A stretch of DNA of 64,000 bases from JBBQWR01 sp038210495 (GTDB lineage Bacteria; Planctomycetota; Planctomycetia; Pirellulales; DATAWG01). The notes under the pieces were generated by a model. The model had not been told where the DNA came from and made no database searches. It saw only the letters and a list, made by a program, of their open reading frames with translations. Position 1 is the stretch's first letter; each line of letters begins with the position of its first letter. Both the position numbers and the translations under genes were made by a program. The DNA is taken from contig JBBQWR010000031.1 of NCBI GenBank assembly GCA_038210495.1, forward strand, positions 1-64,000, given 5' to 3'. Positions 7,493 to 16,997 of this stretch are shown here, piece by piece.

Positions 7493-9397
7493 TTATGGAT
7501 TCGCCTTCGTCGCCCAGCCCTCCTCGAAAACGCGAATAATCTGACCAGCTCGATAATCGTCCGGGGGCGAACCGGATCCGAGGACCCAGCGAACGCCGCT
7601 TGAGCCATACGTCCCAAACGTCGACTCCTCAGGCAGAGCATAGTCAAACGACATTTTGTCCGAGCGTTTGTCCACCGGCCGAAGCTGCTCGTCGGCGCGA
7701 ACCACATGTACGATTCTGCCCGGGGGATCGCCGTTGAGCAGCGACAAGAAATCACGCCGGGCGCCGGCGAAAAACGTAATCGTTAGCTGGTTCTTAACGA
7801 CCTTCTCGATCCAACCTGGCGCGCCTTTCTCTTTAATCGTCGCCGCGTGCTTGGCTCGCTGCACTTTGGTGGCGCGACTGTGCGTATCGGCGCCGTCCCA
7901 TATTTCCGCGCCGCGGCCGCGATTCGTCGAAGTCGCGCCGGTTCGATTGAAGAGCAGTTCGTCGCCGATGGCCAGATCCGCGAGCGAAATCCGTTTGTCT
8001 CCTTTCCACACGCGAGTCTTCTCGTCGACCGTCAACTCACTGTGCCCCAGGTCCGGCGGGCGGACAGGATGGTCTTTCTCGTCTTTCATCATTCCAAGTT
8101 GCCAGGCGAGTTGGAGTTTGCCCTGCTTGAGATCTATCGCCTCGACGCGATACGTCATGTCCCTATTCGACAGATGGGTGAATTCGTCCAGGATGCCGGC
8201 GGTTTTCGTGAAGGCGCCCTTGGCATCCTGATACATCAGGAAGCGATAGCGAGTATTCAGCGGCAAGTCGCCCGGATCGGCGTCGGCGTTAAGATATTGA
8301 ATCGCGCCGAACGGGAGGAGCGAAAACTCGATCGACTCGCCCGTGACGTCGACCCGAAATTGGCCCGAGCGTTGGTCGGCGTCCATCTTGATCAGCTCGC
8401 CGGTCAGCAAGTGGTGTGACTGCAGCGGCGGAAACTTGCCGGCCGCGAGCCGATACCAAGCGAGGCTTTCATTTCCGAAGTCGGTTCGATACGGATACTG
8501 ATTAAGGTCTTCCTCTTGGGGCGCCGCGCCAGGAGTCTCCGTGTAGAGACACTCTCCGAAGGGCATGTCTTCCACTTTCCACGACGATTGAACAAACAGC
8601 CGGATAACGCGGCCCTTGCGAAAGCCTTCGAGCATCAGGTTGGGCCGAATCTTCAACCGCGCGCCGCCGCAACCATATGCGTCCGCGGCAAACGTCTCGA
8701 ACTCCAAGACCTCTGAATTTTGTCGGTCCACCGGCGGGTTGTAGGTGCGAAGCTCGTCGTTGGCGACAACCGCGTCGATGCGACGGTGCTCGCTGACCCA
8801 TTGGGTCGGAACGATGCCCTCGTCTTTGAACAGAGCTTGCAAACTGATGGGGTCGCCAAACAGCGTGACGCTCAGGGTCTTGCCCTCGACACGATCGATC
8901 CAACCGGCTAGGCCGCGGGCTTTCAAAAACGCAATGTGTTTTTTCCGCTGTTGCTCGGTCGCCTGCCGCTGGGCGTCGGCTAGGGGCAGTTGCGTGGCGT
9001 CGTCTTCAATTGCGGCGGCTTGAGAAAAGGCTCCGTCCTTGTCTCGATACAGAAAAAATTGCAAGTGAGTTCCCAGCGGCACGTCCCGCAGATCGGCTTC
9101 GGTGTGCAGATAGCGGACGACGCCGAACGAAGGCAACCTGAAATCGATCAATTCGCCGCTGCCATCCTGGCGAAATTGTCCCGCTCGGTGGATAAAATCG
9201 GCCTCGACAAGTTCGCCGGCGAGGCGATGCTCGGAATGTGCCGGCGGAAATTCGCCCGGCTCGAGTCGATACCAGGGCAGCGTCTTATCACCGGCGTCCG
9301 TGCGAAATGAATGACTGGCGTCCGCCGTCGACGTTTCAGCGATCGCCGTCGACGGAAGCAGGAAAGCCCACGCGAGCAGCACGAGGCGCGACTTCAT
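7493..9397 (-). CDS. Secreted protein of unknown function made of two copies of one domain
   Basis: A 634-residue product with a signal peptide (cleavage after LLPSTAIA, about residue 20). Residues about 31-285 and 303-625 are two copies of one domain. Compare WYRLEPGEFPP (42-52) with WYRLAAGKFPP (314-324), FRLPSFGVVRYL with FSLLPFGAIQYL, and QRKKHIAFLKARGLAGWID with QRAKHAATIKEKGAPGWIE. The second copy holds an extra insert of roughly 100 residues (411-510). I do not recognise the domain. Its start overlaps the stop of the DUF1552 gene by 4 bp, so it is the third gene of the DUF1592/DUF1552 operon and probably acts with those exported proteins. Confidence 0.85.
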   Translation of the reverse strand: MKSRLVLLAWAFLLPSTAIAETSTADASHSFRTDAGDKTLPWYRLEPGEFPPAHSEHRLAGELVEADFIHRAGQFRQDGSGELIDFRLPSFGVVRYLHTEADLRDVPLGTHLQFFLYRDKDGAFSQAAAIEDDATQLPLADAQRQATEQQRKKHIAFLKARGLAGWIDRVEGKTLSVTLFGDPISLQALFKDEGIVPTQWVSEHRRIDAVVANDELRTYNPPVDRQNSEVLEFETFAADAYGCGGARLKIRPNLMLEGFRKGRVIRLFVQSSWKVEDMPFGECLYTETPGAAPQEEDLNQYPYRTDFGNESLAWYRLAAGKFPPLQSHHLLTGELIKMDADQRSGQFRVDVTGESIEFSLLPFGAIQYLNADADPGDLPLNTRYRFLMYQDAKGAFTKTAGILDEFTHLSNRDMTYRVEAIDLKQGKLQLAWQLGMMKDEKDHPVRPPDLGHSELTVDEKTRVWKGDKRISLADLAIGDELLFNRTGATSTNRGRGAEIWDGADTHSRATKVQRAKHAATIKEKGAPGWIEKVVKNQLTITFFAGARRDFLSLLNGDPPGRIVHVVRADEQLRPVDKRSDKMSFDYALPEESTFGTYGSSGVRWVLGSGSPPDDYRAGQIIRVFEEGWATKANP

Positions 9398-10782
9398 CCC
9401 AAGACCTCGGTGACCGGACCAAGGCTATCGACGAATCGCTCGGTGTCTACCTCCATCTTTTGCAGCATCGTGAGCATGAGGTTGCTGAGCCGAGCCTTGT
9501 CGTTCTTCGGCCGCCCGCACAGATCGAGCCATTCGTCGTAATCGAGCTTGTACGCCGAATCTCGGGGACGGTTGTAATCGATGTGCTGGCCGTGCTTAAG
9601 ACCGAGGCCTCGGCCCCCCGCCAAGAGAATCGGCAAATTGCTGTTCGAGTGACTGTGTCCATAGCTCATGCCGCTGCCGAAGAGCACCATTGTGCGATCC
9701 AAGAGCGGATCGTCTCCATCGCGTTGGCTCTTGAGCTTGTCGAGAAAGTAAGCGAACTGTTGCATGATGAAAGCATCGCTCTTGGCGAGTCGCTCGAGCA
9801 CGTCGAGATCGCCGCCGTGATGCGAAAGCTGGTGGCGCGACTGCGTGATGCCGATCTCGGGAATCGCCAGCCCATTGCCCTCCGTGCCGTTCATATAGGT
9901 GACGACCCGAGTCATGTCGGTTTGCAAGGCGAGCACGATGAGATCGAACATCGTGCGGTAGTATTCGCCCGCGTGATCTTTGGACACATTGCGATGAAAC
10001 GGCTCGGCGTCGACCTTCGGCTTGGGGACATCTAACCAAGCGTCCAGTCGCACGGTTCGTTGCTCGACATCGCGGACCGAGTGCAGATACTCGTCGAGCT
10101 TGGATTGATCGTCGGAACCCAAATCGCGCCGCAGCTGCTTCGCGTCGTCGAGCACCGCGTCGAGCACGCTACGGCGTTTGCTCAGTCCGAGTCGCTGAGC
10201 GGCAACGCCCCCTGGTTCCTCGCCGAATAGGCGATCGAACACATTGCGCGGATTGTCCTCCGCGGGCAGCGGCACGCCATCGCGAGAAAACGCCAATGTC
10301 GTGGAGTTGTTGGGTTGGCCCGTGCCCGAGCCGATCGACAGTTCGAGCGAAGCAAATCGGGTGTGCCGCGACGTCGACTCGGCCATGAGTTGATCGCAGG
10401 AAACCGTGTTGTGATATTGCCGGGCGCTTTGGGCGTCGATCTTGGCGCCGGTCAGCCAAGTGTCGGCGCACACATGGGCCTGGCCCAAGCCGTTGGGATG
10501 AAACAGGCCGCTGAAGACGGTGAACTCCTCGCGAAGCTTTTCCAGCGGCGCCAGGGCCCGCGAAAGTTTGTAGTCGCGGCCCGCCTTGCTTACCTGCCAA
10601 GTCATCCCGTTAACGCCGTTGGGGATGTAAACGAACACGCTCCGCCGCGGCTTGGTTGTAGCGGCGACGGCCGCTCGCAATGGCGACATGGCGCCCAACA
10701 TCGGCAGGGCCACGGTGGCTCCGACGCCCCGCAAAAAATGCCGGCGGGATAGTAGCCACCGCTGCGAAAGAAAATTGGCCAT
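9394..10782 (-). CDS. DUF1552 family exported protein
   Basis: A 462-residue protein whose N-terminus, SRRHFLRGVGATVALPMLG, is a twin-arginine type signal. The body has the DUF1552 hallmarks: FVYIPNGVNGMTW after the signal, FSGLFHPNGLGQAHVCADTW, LELSIGSGTGQPNNSTTLAFSRDG, DEYLHSVRDVEQR, MTRVVTYMNGTEG and the C-terminal FGSGMSYGHSHSNSNLPILL. Such proteins are almost always encoded next to DUF1587/DUF1592 cytochromes in planctomycetes, as here: that gene ends 25 bp upstream on the same strand. The biochemical role is not established; DUF1552 belongs to the alkaline phosphatase/sulfatase-like DUF1501 neighbourhood. Expression as a three-gene operon is likely from the spacing. Confidence 0.9.
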   Translation of the reverse strand: MANFLSQRWLLSRRHFLRGVGATVALPMLGAMSPLRAAVAATTKPRRSVFVYIPNGVNGMTWQVSKAGRDYKLSRALAPLEKLREEFTVFSGLFHPNGLGQAHVCADTWLTGAKIDAQSARQYHNTVSCDQLMAESTSRHTRFASLELSIGSGTGQPNNSTTLAFSRDGVPLPAEDNPRNVFDRLFGEEPGGVAAQRLGLSKRRSVLDAVLDDAKQLRRDLGSDDQSKLDEYLHSVRDVEQRTVRLDAWLDVPKPKVDAEPFHRNVSKDHAGEYYRTMFDLIVLALQTDMTRVVTYMNGTEGNGLAIPEIGITQSRHQLSHHGGDLDVLERLAKSDAFIMQQFAYFLDKLKSQRDGDDPLLDRTMVLFGSGMSYGHSHSNSNLPILLAGGRGLGLKHGQHIDYNRPRDSAYKLDYDEWLDLCGRPKNDKARLSNLMLTMLQKMEVDTERFVDSLGPVTEVLG

Positions 10783-10807
10783 GACCGGCTCGATCCTTGG
10801 GGGTGAT

Positions 10808-13255
10808 CTATCGCTTTCGAAACAAGTCGCTGAGCACGAAATTCTCGACGAGCGTGCTCAACCGGTAGTCGTTCGCTTCGCTCTGCTGGGCGATTTGCGT
10901 TAGGTACTTCCGATCGTCGAACGTCATGGCGCGCCGCAAGGCGTAGGTGGCCAGCTTTTGGACGAACGCTGCATCGATTGTAGCGATGTCGGCCACCAGC
11001 AGGCCCTTGAATTCGTTGGCGTCCGCGAATTTTCGACCGTTGGGGAGCTCGCCGCTCGGATCGAGTTTCGGATCGGCGCCCGCTCCGTCGCGCACCGCCT
11101 CTTCAGTCCGCCAGTGACCGACTGCGTCATAGTTCTCAAACGCCAGCCCGAGCGGATCGATCTTGCGATGGCACGCGGCGCATGTGGATACATTGCGATG
11201 GGCTTCGATTTTAGCTCGCAACGTGCTCTTTGGCTCGTTCGTCGCCGCCGGTTTGATCGCGCTGACATTCGGTGGCGGAGGAGGCGGTGGCGTGCCGAAC
11301 ACCGATTCCAAGATCCATTTGCCGCGGTGGACCGGTCGATGCCGCGTTCCGTCCGAGGTTAGGCTGAGGACCGAAGCCTGCGTGAGAATTCCGCCGCGAT
11401 GGTCTTCGGGCTTGAGGGCTACGCGCTGCATGGCCTCGCCTCGCACTCCGGCGATTCCATAATGCTGAGCGAGACGCTCGTTGAGCATCGTCCAATCCGA
11501 GGAAAGGAGCTCCCTCAGCGAAAGGTTGTTGTGCATCACCTCGCCGAAAAACGTGGTGGTCTCCGCGACCATGCTCTTTTCGAGATACTCGTCGTAGTCG
11601 GGGTAGATCTTCTTGTCCGGCTCGAACATCCCAACCCGGCGCAGTTGCAGCCATTGCCGGGGAAACGAATCGGCGAACGCCGAAGCCTTGGGGTCGCGCA
11701 TCATCCGCCGCGCTTCATCGCGAAGGGTGGTCGGCTCATGCAGTTTTCCGTTGCTCGCCAAATCCAACAGGGCCTCGTCGGGCGTCGAGCTCCACAGAAA
11801 ATAACTCAAGCGCGAGGCCAGCTCCCAATCGGTGAGTTGAGTCGAGGCGGCCTTCGTCGAGCCCTCAATCAGATACAGGAAACTGTCCGAGCACAGCACG
11901 GCCAACAGGCCCGTCTTCACGCAGGCCTCGAAGCTGTCGCCGAGCTTCCGCGAGCTTTCGAACAAACCGACCAGCCGGTCCAACTCGTCGGGCCGGGCAG
12001 GACGCCGAAACGCTCGACTCGCAAATCGGGAAAATATCTCCCGGGCATAAGCCGTGTCTTTGGTCGCCGTGTCGCCCCCGACGAAGATTCGTCGATGGGC
12101 TGCCGGTGGCGAGGAGTTTTGCACCGGCCCTTCCCACTCGATCCAGTCGAGCAGCAGCGTCGGCCAAATCGGCTTGAACTGGTCGTCCGTCAGTTTGATT
12201 TGCCACGGCTGGCGTGACTTCATGTTGAAAAAGGGTTTCGTCCCCAGGGGACGAGACGCTCGCTCTTCGGGATTGGGACCGTGTACGGCGTTGACGATTC
12301 GGATCAAATGCGTGCCGGCCGGAAGATGCGTGCGAAATTCCAACGTCACTGGCTGATGCTCTGGCGCTTCGACGTCTTGCTCCAGGAGCGTGCGCCCCAG
12401 GTCGGTCGCGTAGATCCGCAGTCGCGGCGGCAGACCTCCCTCGGGCCGCAACCCACTGAGCTTCACATGGACGATATATTCGCCGGTAGTCGCAACTCGC
12501 AAATCGTAGGCGTCTAGAGCTCCATTGTTCGGCACGATGTCGATGCGGAGCTTGTCGAGCAGACCACGGGTGGCGAGGGCTTTGCCCAGTTCGCCGTTGG
12601 CCCGTTGCGTCGCCGCCGACCAGCGGGTGATCTCGGGCTTGGGCTGAGGGCCAAGCGCTAGAGCCTCATTCAATATCGTTTCCGCCGCCGCGAGATACTT
12701 TTCGACATGTGCTGGCGACAACGTGAGCACGGTCCCGATCCGCTCGAACCCCTGCCAGTCTGGATCGAGAGGCAGTCCGGCGGGGTCGCTGGCGTCGTAG
12801 GTCACGCCGAGCAGGTCGCGAATGGTGTTCCGATATTCGTCGCGAGAAAGACGGCGGAACGAAACTTTTTCGCCGACGGCCGCGCGGCGCACCGCCTCGG
12901 CCTCCGTGAGTTGCGAAGAGATCCACTGCGCCACCCGGGCCACTTCCTCGGCGTCCGGACGCGGACGTTCTTTTGGCGGCATTTCGCTGGCATTAATCCG
13001 GTCCAGGATCGCAGTCCAACGATCGGCAACAGCCGAATTGCCGAAATCCCTGGAGAGTGAGTCGACTCTCAGGTCTCCCTTCTGCTCCTTTTCGCCATGG
13101 CATACGGCGCAGTGCCGTTCGAGAAAGGGCTTAACCTTAAGCTCGAAATCGGGTTGCCCCGGCGCGACCTGCGCGCTGGCCACGGAGCAACGCAGCGAAG
13201 CGGCTGCGAGAATTGCTGTGCCGATAGTCAGAAGAAAGCGCAAGGCACGTCTCAC
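10808..13255 (-). CDS. DUF1587/DUF1592/DUF1588/DUF1585 multidomain haem c protein
   Basis: An 815-residue exported protein with a signal peptide (LLTIGTAILAAASLRCSVASA). CAVCH near residue 49 lies in an N-terminal cytochrome c-like domain, followed by the DUF1587 segment (FRRLSRDEYRNTIRDLLGV). A carbohydrate-binding-like region spans about 240-370. DUF1592 and DUF1588 follow, with LSYFLWSSTPDEAL and FFGEVMHNNLSLRELLSSDWTML, and then GGILTQASVLSLTSDGTRH. CAACHRKIDPLGLAFENYD near residue 693 is the second haem site and leads into DUF1585. It is the first gene of the minus-strand operon with the DUF1552 protein and the duplicated-domain protein. A role in extracellular polymer oxidation is a common suggestion but unproven. 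Confidence 0.9.
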   Translation of the reverse strand: MRRALRFLLTIGTAILAAASLRCSVASAQVAPGQPDFELKVKPFLERHCAVCHGEKEQKGDLRVDSLSRDFGNSAVADRWTAILDRINASEMPPKERPRPDAEEVARVAQWISSQLTEAEAVRRAAVGEKVSFRRLSRDEYRNTIRDLLGVTYDASDPAGLPLDPDWQGFERIGTVLTLSPAHVEKYLAAAETILNEALALGPQPKPEITRWSAATQRANGELGKALATRGLLDKLRIDIVPNNGALDAYDLRVATTGEYIVHVKLSGLRPEGGLPPRLRIYATDLGRTLLEQDVEAPEHQPVTLEFRTHLPAGTHLIRIVNAVHGPNPEERASRPLGTKPFFNMKSRQPWQIKLTDDQFKPIWPTLLLDWIEWEGPVQNSSPPAAHRRIFVGGDTATKDTAYAREIFSRFASRAFRRPARPDELDRLVGLFESSRKLGDSFEACVKTGLLAVLCSDSFLYLIEGSTKAASTQLTDWELASRLSYFLWSSTPDEALLDLASNGKLHEPTTLRDEARRMMRDPKASAFADSFPRQWLQLRRVGMFEPDKKIYPDYDEYLEKSMVAETTTFFGEVMHNNLSLRELLSSDWTMLNERLAQHYGIAGVRGEAMQRVALKPEDHRGGILTQASVLSLTSDGTRHRPVHRGKWILESVFGTPPPPPPPNVSAIKPAATNEPKSTLRAKIEAHRNVSTCAACHRKIDPLGLAFENYDAVGHWRTEEAVRDGAGADPKLDPSGELPNGRKFADANEFKGLLVADIATIDAAFVQKLATYALRRAMTFDDRKYLTQIAQQSEANDYRLSTLVENFVLSDLFRKR

Positions 13256-14060
13256 TACGGTGCGATCGATAAGGATGGGGAATCGCGGGGGCGGGACCTC
13301 CTAGTTTACACAGCAACCGGTCCCCCTGCCCAGCGCCGCTTCGGAAACAGCTCGCAAAGGGGCGCCAGTCGCACTTTGCGAAGCGGCGACACATAGCCGC
13401 GGCATCCTGCTGCGCAGTACACGGATGGCCAAGTGAATTACCGCTACACAACCGATGGCGAGTGGGAGATTGGAGGTCGCCCACGGCGCTACCTCTGATC
13501 CGCGGTAGCGGCCCGGCAATACGGAGCCGGATGCTGCGGCTATGGGGCCGAGCCTTCGGTTTGGCCGATACGCGCCGGCTAACTCAATTAAATTCCAGAA
13601 AAGATTTGCGGGGCCCCCGGAGGCAAAAATACCCAGGCATCCCAGATGTATCGTTTCGATACATGCGTAGCGTTTTGCGTCGGCAAAAGAAAACAGACGG
13701 GCCGGAAGCCCACTCTGTATTGGACTTCCGACTCGTCTGTGTGGCTTACTGGTGGAACCGCAACCCGCTCGGTTGGCCAAAAACTCTTCTCGATTCCGGC
13801 CCCACGCAGCGAATTTTCGATTGCTTCCGCAATCCGTTCCGGCGGATGTGTTCACCTATTCAAGCCAAATTGCCAAAAATATTCGACTGCCGTCGCGTCT
13901 CATTCTTCTTTCCGGCCCCGATACAAATGAAGTGCCTCTTCTTTGTTCCGGCCCTGGTCGACGCCAAGGGTTAACCGCCGCGACACGCAACAACTGCTTT
14001 TAGCAAAGTACATGCCATGAAGCAAATCCGCAATTGACGACTCGCCACTCGCCACGCCCC
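13256..14060. other. 800-bp gene-free interval with stacked hairpins
   Basis: No convincing gene is seen; the longest open frame (minus, 13301-13855) has a composition unlike its neighbours and no recognisable domain. The stretch 13600-13950 is more AT-rich than its surroundings. It holds three consecutive hairpins: 13646-13664 (8-bp stem, 3-base loop), 13673-13688 (6-bp stem, 4-base loop) and 13693-13750 (7 + 6 bp stem with a 3 x 3 internal loop). A small RNA or a terminator region is possible. The end at 14038-14060 carries the ACTCGCCACTCGCCAC spacer motif. Confidence 0.5.
13685..13750 (-). terminator. Candidate intrinsic terminator on the minus strand
   Basis: Read on the minus strand, the arms ACAGACG-N3-CGGAAG and CTTCCG-N3-CGTCTGT form a long stem, directly followed by TTTTCTTTT. 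It could end transcription arriving from the ABC exporter gene, or from an RNA made between 14060 and 13750. The distance of about 300 bp from the exporter stop codon makes the second option worth considering. Confidence 0.45.
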
Positions 14061-16058
14061 TCACGCCGTCTCGCGGAATTGAATCTGATGCAGCCGGCGA
14101 TAGAGATCGCAGCGGCCCATGAGTTCGTCGTGCGATCCCAGATCGGCGATTCGGCCAGCGCTTATGACCAGGATTCGGTCGGCCAAGGCGAGCGTCGCCA
14201 GTCGGTGAGTAATCAAGATGGCCGTTCGATTTCGCTTGAACTGCTCCAAAACCTTGTGGATCAGTTGCTCGCTTTCCAAATCGATCTGGCTCGTGGCCTC
14301 GTCGAGAATCAGAATCGCCGGGTCGCGGAGAATCGCCCGGGCGAGCGCGATCCGCTGCCGCTGGCCGCCCGAAAGCCGGCCGCCCAACTGACCGACCATC
14401 GTTTCGTAGCCGTGTTCGAGCTTCGTTTCGATGAAGCGATGCGCGTGAGCTTGCTTGGCGGCATCGATCGCCTGCTCGCGACTGGCGCTGGGCGCCCCAT
14501 AGCGAATATTGTTCAACACCGTATCGTCGAACAACAGTGGCTCCTGCGTGACCAAACCGATTTGGCCGCGTAGCTGATTCAATTTGATTTCCCGCAGGTC
14601 GACGCCATCCAAGCGAATCGAACCGCTGACCGGATCGAAAAATCGCGGGATCAGGTTGGCGAGCGTCGACTTTCCGCAGCCGTTGGGCCCCACGATGGCC
14701 AGCGTTTCGCCGAACGGAATCCGCAGATTGATTTCTTCCAAGACCGGCTGGCCCGGGGTGTAGGCGAATGAAACGTTCTCGAACAATAATTCGCGGACAT
14801 GCCGCCGAATCATGGCCGGCTTGATCGGCTCGCGAACGGTCGGCTCGCGGTCGTACATTGAATAAATCCGATCGGCGGCCGCGGAAGCCCGCTGCATCCG
14901 GTTGAACACTTCGGACATCTTTCGGGCCGGGTCGCTGGCGCCGATGAGCATGCCGTAAAACACGAGCAAGCTGGCCAGCGTCAATGGCCGATCGCTCATT
15001 TGGATGCCGAATAGATGCGTTTCCTGATTTAGCACCAAATAGGCTCCCGACAGCAGAGCCAAGCAAATCGTGGCGACTCCCATCACTTCGACGACCGGGT
15101 GGCTGAGGGCGTCGTAGCGCGAGATTTTCATCGCGCGGTGGTAGTATTGTTTGCTGTTCTCGTGCAGCCGTCGCCGTTCGTACCGCTCCATCGTGAATGC
15201 TTTGACGATTTTGATCCCGCCGAAGCTTTCATGGAGAATCGTGTACAGGGCGGAGATTTCCTCCATGGCCTTGTGGTTGGCTCGCTTGAGCGATTTGCCC
15301 AGCCGACTGATCATGTACGCGGCGACCGGCGCGATCAGCAGCGAGATCACCAGGAGCCGCCAGCAGATCCAGGCCGCGCCGATCATACATGCTATCATCT
15401 TGAGGGGCTCGCGGACGGTCCGGCCGAGCAGCGTTTGCACGCCACCCGCCACGCTTTCGACGTCGTAGGTGAATCGGCTCATCAGCTCGCTGGAGTGGCT
15501 CTCGCCGAAGCCGGCCAGATCGAGCCGCAATGTGCGACGGTAAAACCTTTTGCGAAGCTCGATGCTCGTCAGATGAGTGAGCCGGTCCACGAGGATCGAG
15601 TTCACCACCAAGAACGCGTCTTTAACGACCGTGGCCACCATCAAGATGCCAATGATCAGCACGAGCGTCTTGAACGGATCGTTGGGCAAGTACTTGTAGA
15701 TATACGGTTTGAGCTGCCGCCTGCGAACCAAGAAATCCTGCTCGACGGCCAGCGATGTCTGAGCGCTCGCAAGCTGCATCGTGAGATCGCGCTGCTGGTC
15801 GGGGGGCGCCACGGGTTGGTCGTGTTGCAACTGGGCGACCGAGGTTTCCAGGTCGGCCACCCGTTTCTGAGCGTCCTGAATCTCCGTGTCGATCCAAGTT
15901 TGCAGCGATTTGCCGCGAAAGATCACCTCGACGACCGGGTACATGCCGCCGATGTTGAGACCCCAAAGCAAGGCCACGCCCAGGGCGCTGATCATGGCCC
16001 CGGCCAGCGTCCAGCGCCGCTTCAGCGCGAACCGCAGGGCACGGTAGAAATTCGTCAT
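14061..16058 (-). CDS. ABC-type exporter, fused membrane and ATPase domains (MsbA-like)
   Basis: A half-transporter of about 665 residues. After a first membrane helix (GAMISALGVALLWGLNIGG) come five further helices and a complete ATPase domain with IVGPNGCGKST (Walker A), LSGGQRQRIALARAIL (signature) and ILILDEATSQID (Walker B). Between the first two membrane helices lies an unusual insert of about 75 residues with heptad-like character (DAQKRVADLETSVAQL and after), probably an extracytoplasmic coiled coil; MsbA proteins have only a short loop here. The start MTNFYRALRF (16058) is preferred; an in-frame ATG at 16106 is possible. It likely exports lipid or a hydrophobic compound. The gene stands alone. 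Confidence 0.85.
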   Translation of the reverse strand: MTNFYRALRFALKRRWTLAGAMISALGVALLWGLNIGGMYPVVEVIFRGKSLQTWIDTEIQDAQKRVADLETSVAQLQHDQPVAPPDQQRDLTMQLASAQTSLAVEQDFLVRRRQLKPYIYKYLPNDPFKTLVLIIGILMVATVVKDAFLVVNSILVDRLTHLTSIELRKRFYRRTLRLDLAGFGESHSSELMSRFTYDVESVAGGVQTLLGRTVREPLKMIACMIGAAWICWRLLVISLLIAPVAAYMISRLGKSLKRANHKAMEEISALYTILHESFGGIKIVKAFTMERYERRRLHENSKQYYHRAMKISRYDALSHPVVEVMGVATICLALLSGAYLVLNQETHLFGIQMSDRPLTLASLLVFYGMLIGASDPARKMSEVFNRMQRASAAADRIYSMYDREPTVREPIKPAMIRRHVRELLFENVSFAYTPGQPVLEEINLRIPFGETLAIVGPNGCGKSTLANLIPRFFDPVSGSIRLDGVDLREIKLNQLRGQIGLVTQEPLLFDDTVLNNIRYGAPSASREQAIDAAKQAHAHRFIETKLEHGYETMVGQLGGRLSGGQRQRIALARAILRDPAILILDEATSQIDLESEQLIHKVLEQFKRNRTAILITHRLATLALADRILVISAGRIADLGSHDELMGRCDLYRRLHQIQFRETA

Positions 16059-16200
16059 TCGCGGGGCCGTCCGTGGCGCATACTGGTATGGCGAGTCCGA
16101 GCACATGCCCCTAGCGGGCCCATGCCGGCGTCAAGAAAAAACCTTTTAGCAGATCGCCCCTATCCGGCCAAGACCGGCGCATGCTGGCGATTCCCTTGGT

Positions 16201-16254
16201 CGCGCTCGCTTGCGACGCGAGTTTCGGCGAAAAAGCACATCGCAAGCGAGCGCG
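16201..16254. repeat. REP-like palindrome, copy 1
   Basis: A perfect 15-bp inverted repeat (CGCGCTCGCTTGCGA at 16201-16215 and its complement at 16240-16254) separated by 24 bases and ending in GCGGCTAA. It is the same family as the copy at 20735-20796; a short palindrome of related sequence (CGCGTCG-N4-CGACGCG) lies at 16942-16959 between ilvN and ilvC. Confidence 0.65.
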
Positions 16255-16371
16255 GCTAATCATGTCGTTTGGATTGTTTGGCGCCGCTTGGTTACTTTGG
16301 CTTCGCGCGGCTTGCCGCTCTTCCGACTCCCGACTATCATGCTGAATTACCGTTTTCCCTAGGGATTTCCG

Positions 16372-16917
16372 ATGCGTCACGTCGTTTCCGCGGTCGTTCA
16401 AAATGTCCCCGGCGTTCTGGCCCACATCTCCGGCATGCTAGCGTCCCGGGGCTACAACATCGACAGCCTCGCGGTCGGTGAAACCGAGGATCCGCATTTG
16501 TCGCGGATGACGTTCGTCGTCGTCGGCGACGATCGCGTGCTCGAGCAGGTCCGCCGGCAACTCGAGAAGATCGTCACCGTCGTGCGGGTCGTCGACGTCA
16601 GTTCGCAGAACTTCATCGAGCGCGATCTGATGCTCATCAAGATCAAGGCGCCCCCCGGAGGTCAGCGGAGCGAAATCCGCGAAATGGCCGAAGTGTTTCG
16701 AGGCCGGATTGTCGATGTGGCGCCCGAGGAAGTGATCGTCGAAATCTCCGGACAGGAAAAAAAGATCGAGGCGTTCATCGATCTCATGCGACCGTTTGGA
16801 ATCATCGAGCTGGTCCGCACCGGCCGGATCGCGATGGTCCGCGGCGTGACGGGTCGCGAAGAACCGGCCGCCGCGCCGCGCCAAGAACCGGAAGACGCCG
16901 CGTCGTCGCACGCCTAG
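16372..16917 (+). CDS. ilvN: Acetolactate synthase, regulatory small subunit (IlvN/IlvH)
   Basis: A 181-residue regulatory subunit of acetohydroxyacid synthase, the first common step of valine, leucine and isoleucine synthesis. The N-terminal ACT domain begins VVQNVPGVLAHISGMLASRG and contains the family's YNIDSLAVGETEDPHLSRMT. The second half holds the conserved VDVSSQNFIERDLMLIKIKA and the IRPFGIIELVRTGRIAMVRG-like segment (here MRPFGIIELVRTGRIAM). A Shine-Dalgarno AGGGA precedes the ATG by 7 bases. The catalytic subunit gene (ilvB) is not upstream as is usual, so it must lie elsewhere. ilvC follows 80 bp downstream on the same strand. Confidence 0.95.
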   Translation: MRHVVSAVVQNVPGVLAHISGMLASRGYNIDSLAVGETEDPHLSRMTFVVVGDDRVLEQVRRQLEKIVTVVRVVDVSSQNFIERDLMLIKIKAPPGGQRSEIREMAEVFRGRIVDVAPEEVIVEISGQEKKIEAFIDLMRPFGIIELVRTGRIAMVRGVTGREEPAAAPRQEPEDAASSHA

Positions 16918-16997
16918 CTAGGCGTCAAATCAACATTTTACCGCGTCGCTCGCGACGCGCGATACCCACCCGATTCGCACCTTCAACCGCAAAACAC

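Noticed and set aside
13301..13855. 184-codon open frame on the minus strand
   Set aside because: No family features, atypical composition, and it lies across the stacked hairpins; it is more likely a non-coding interval.
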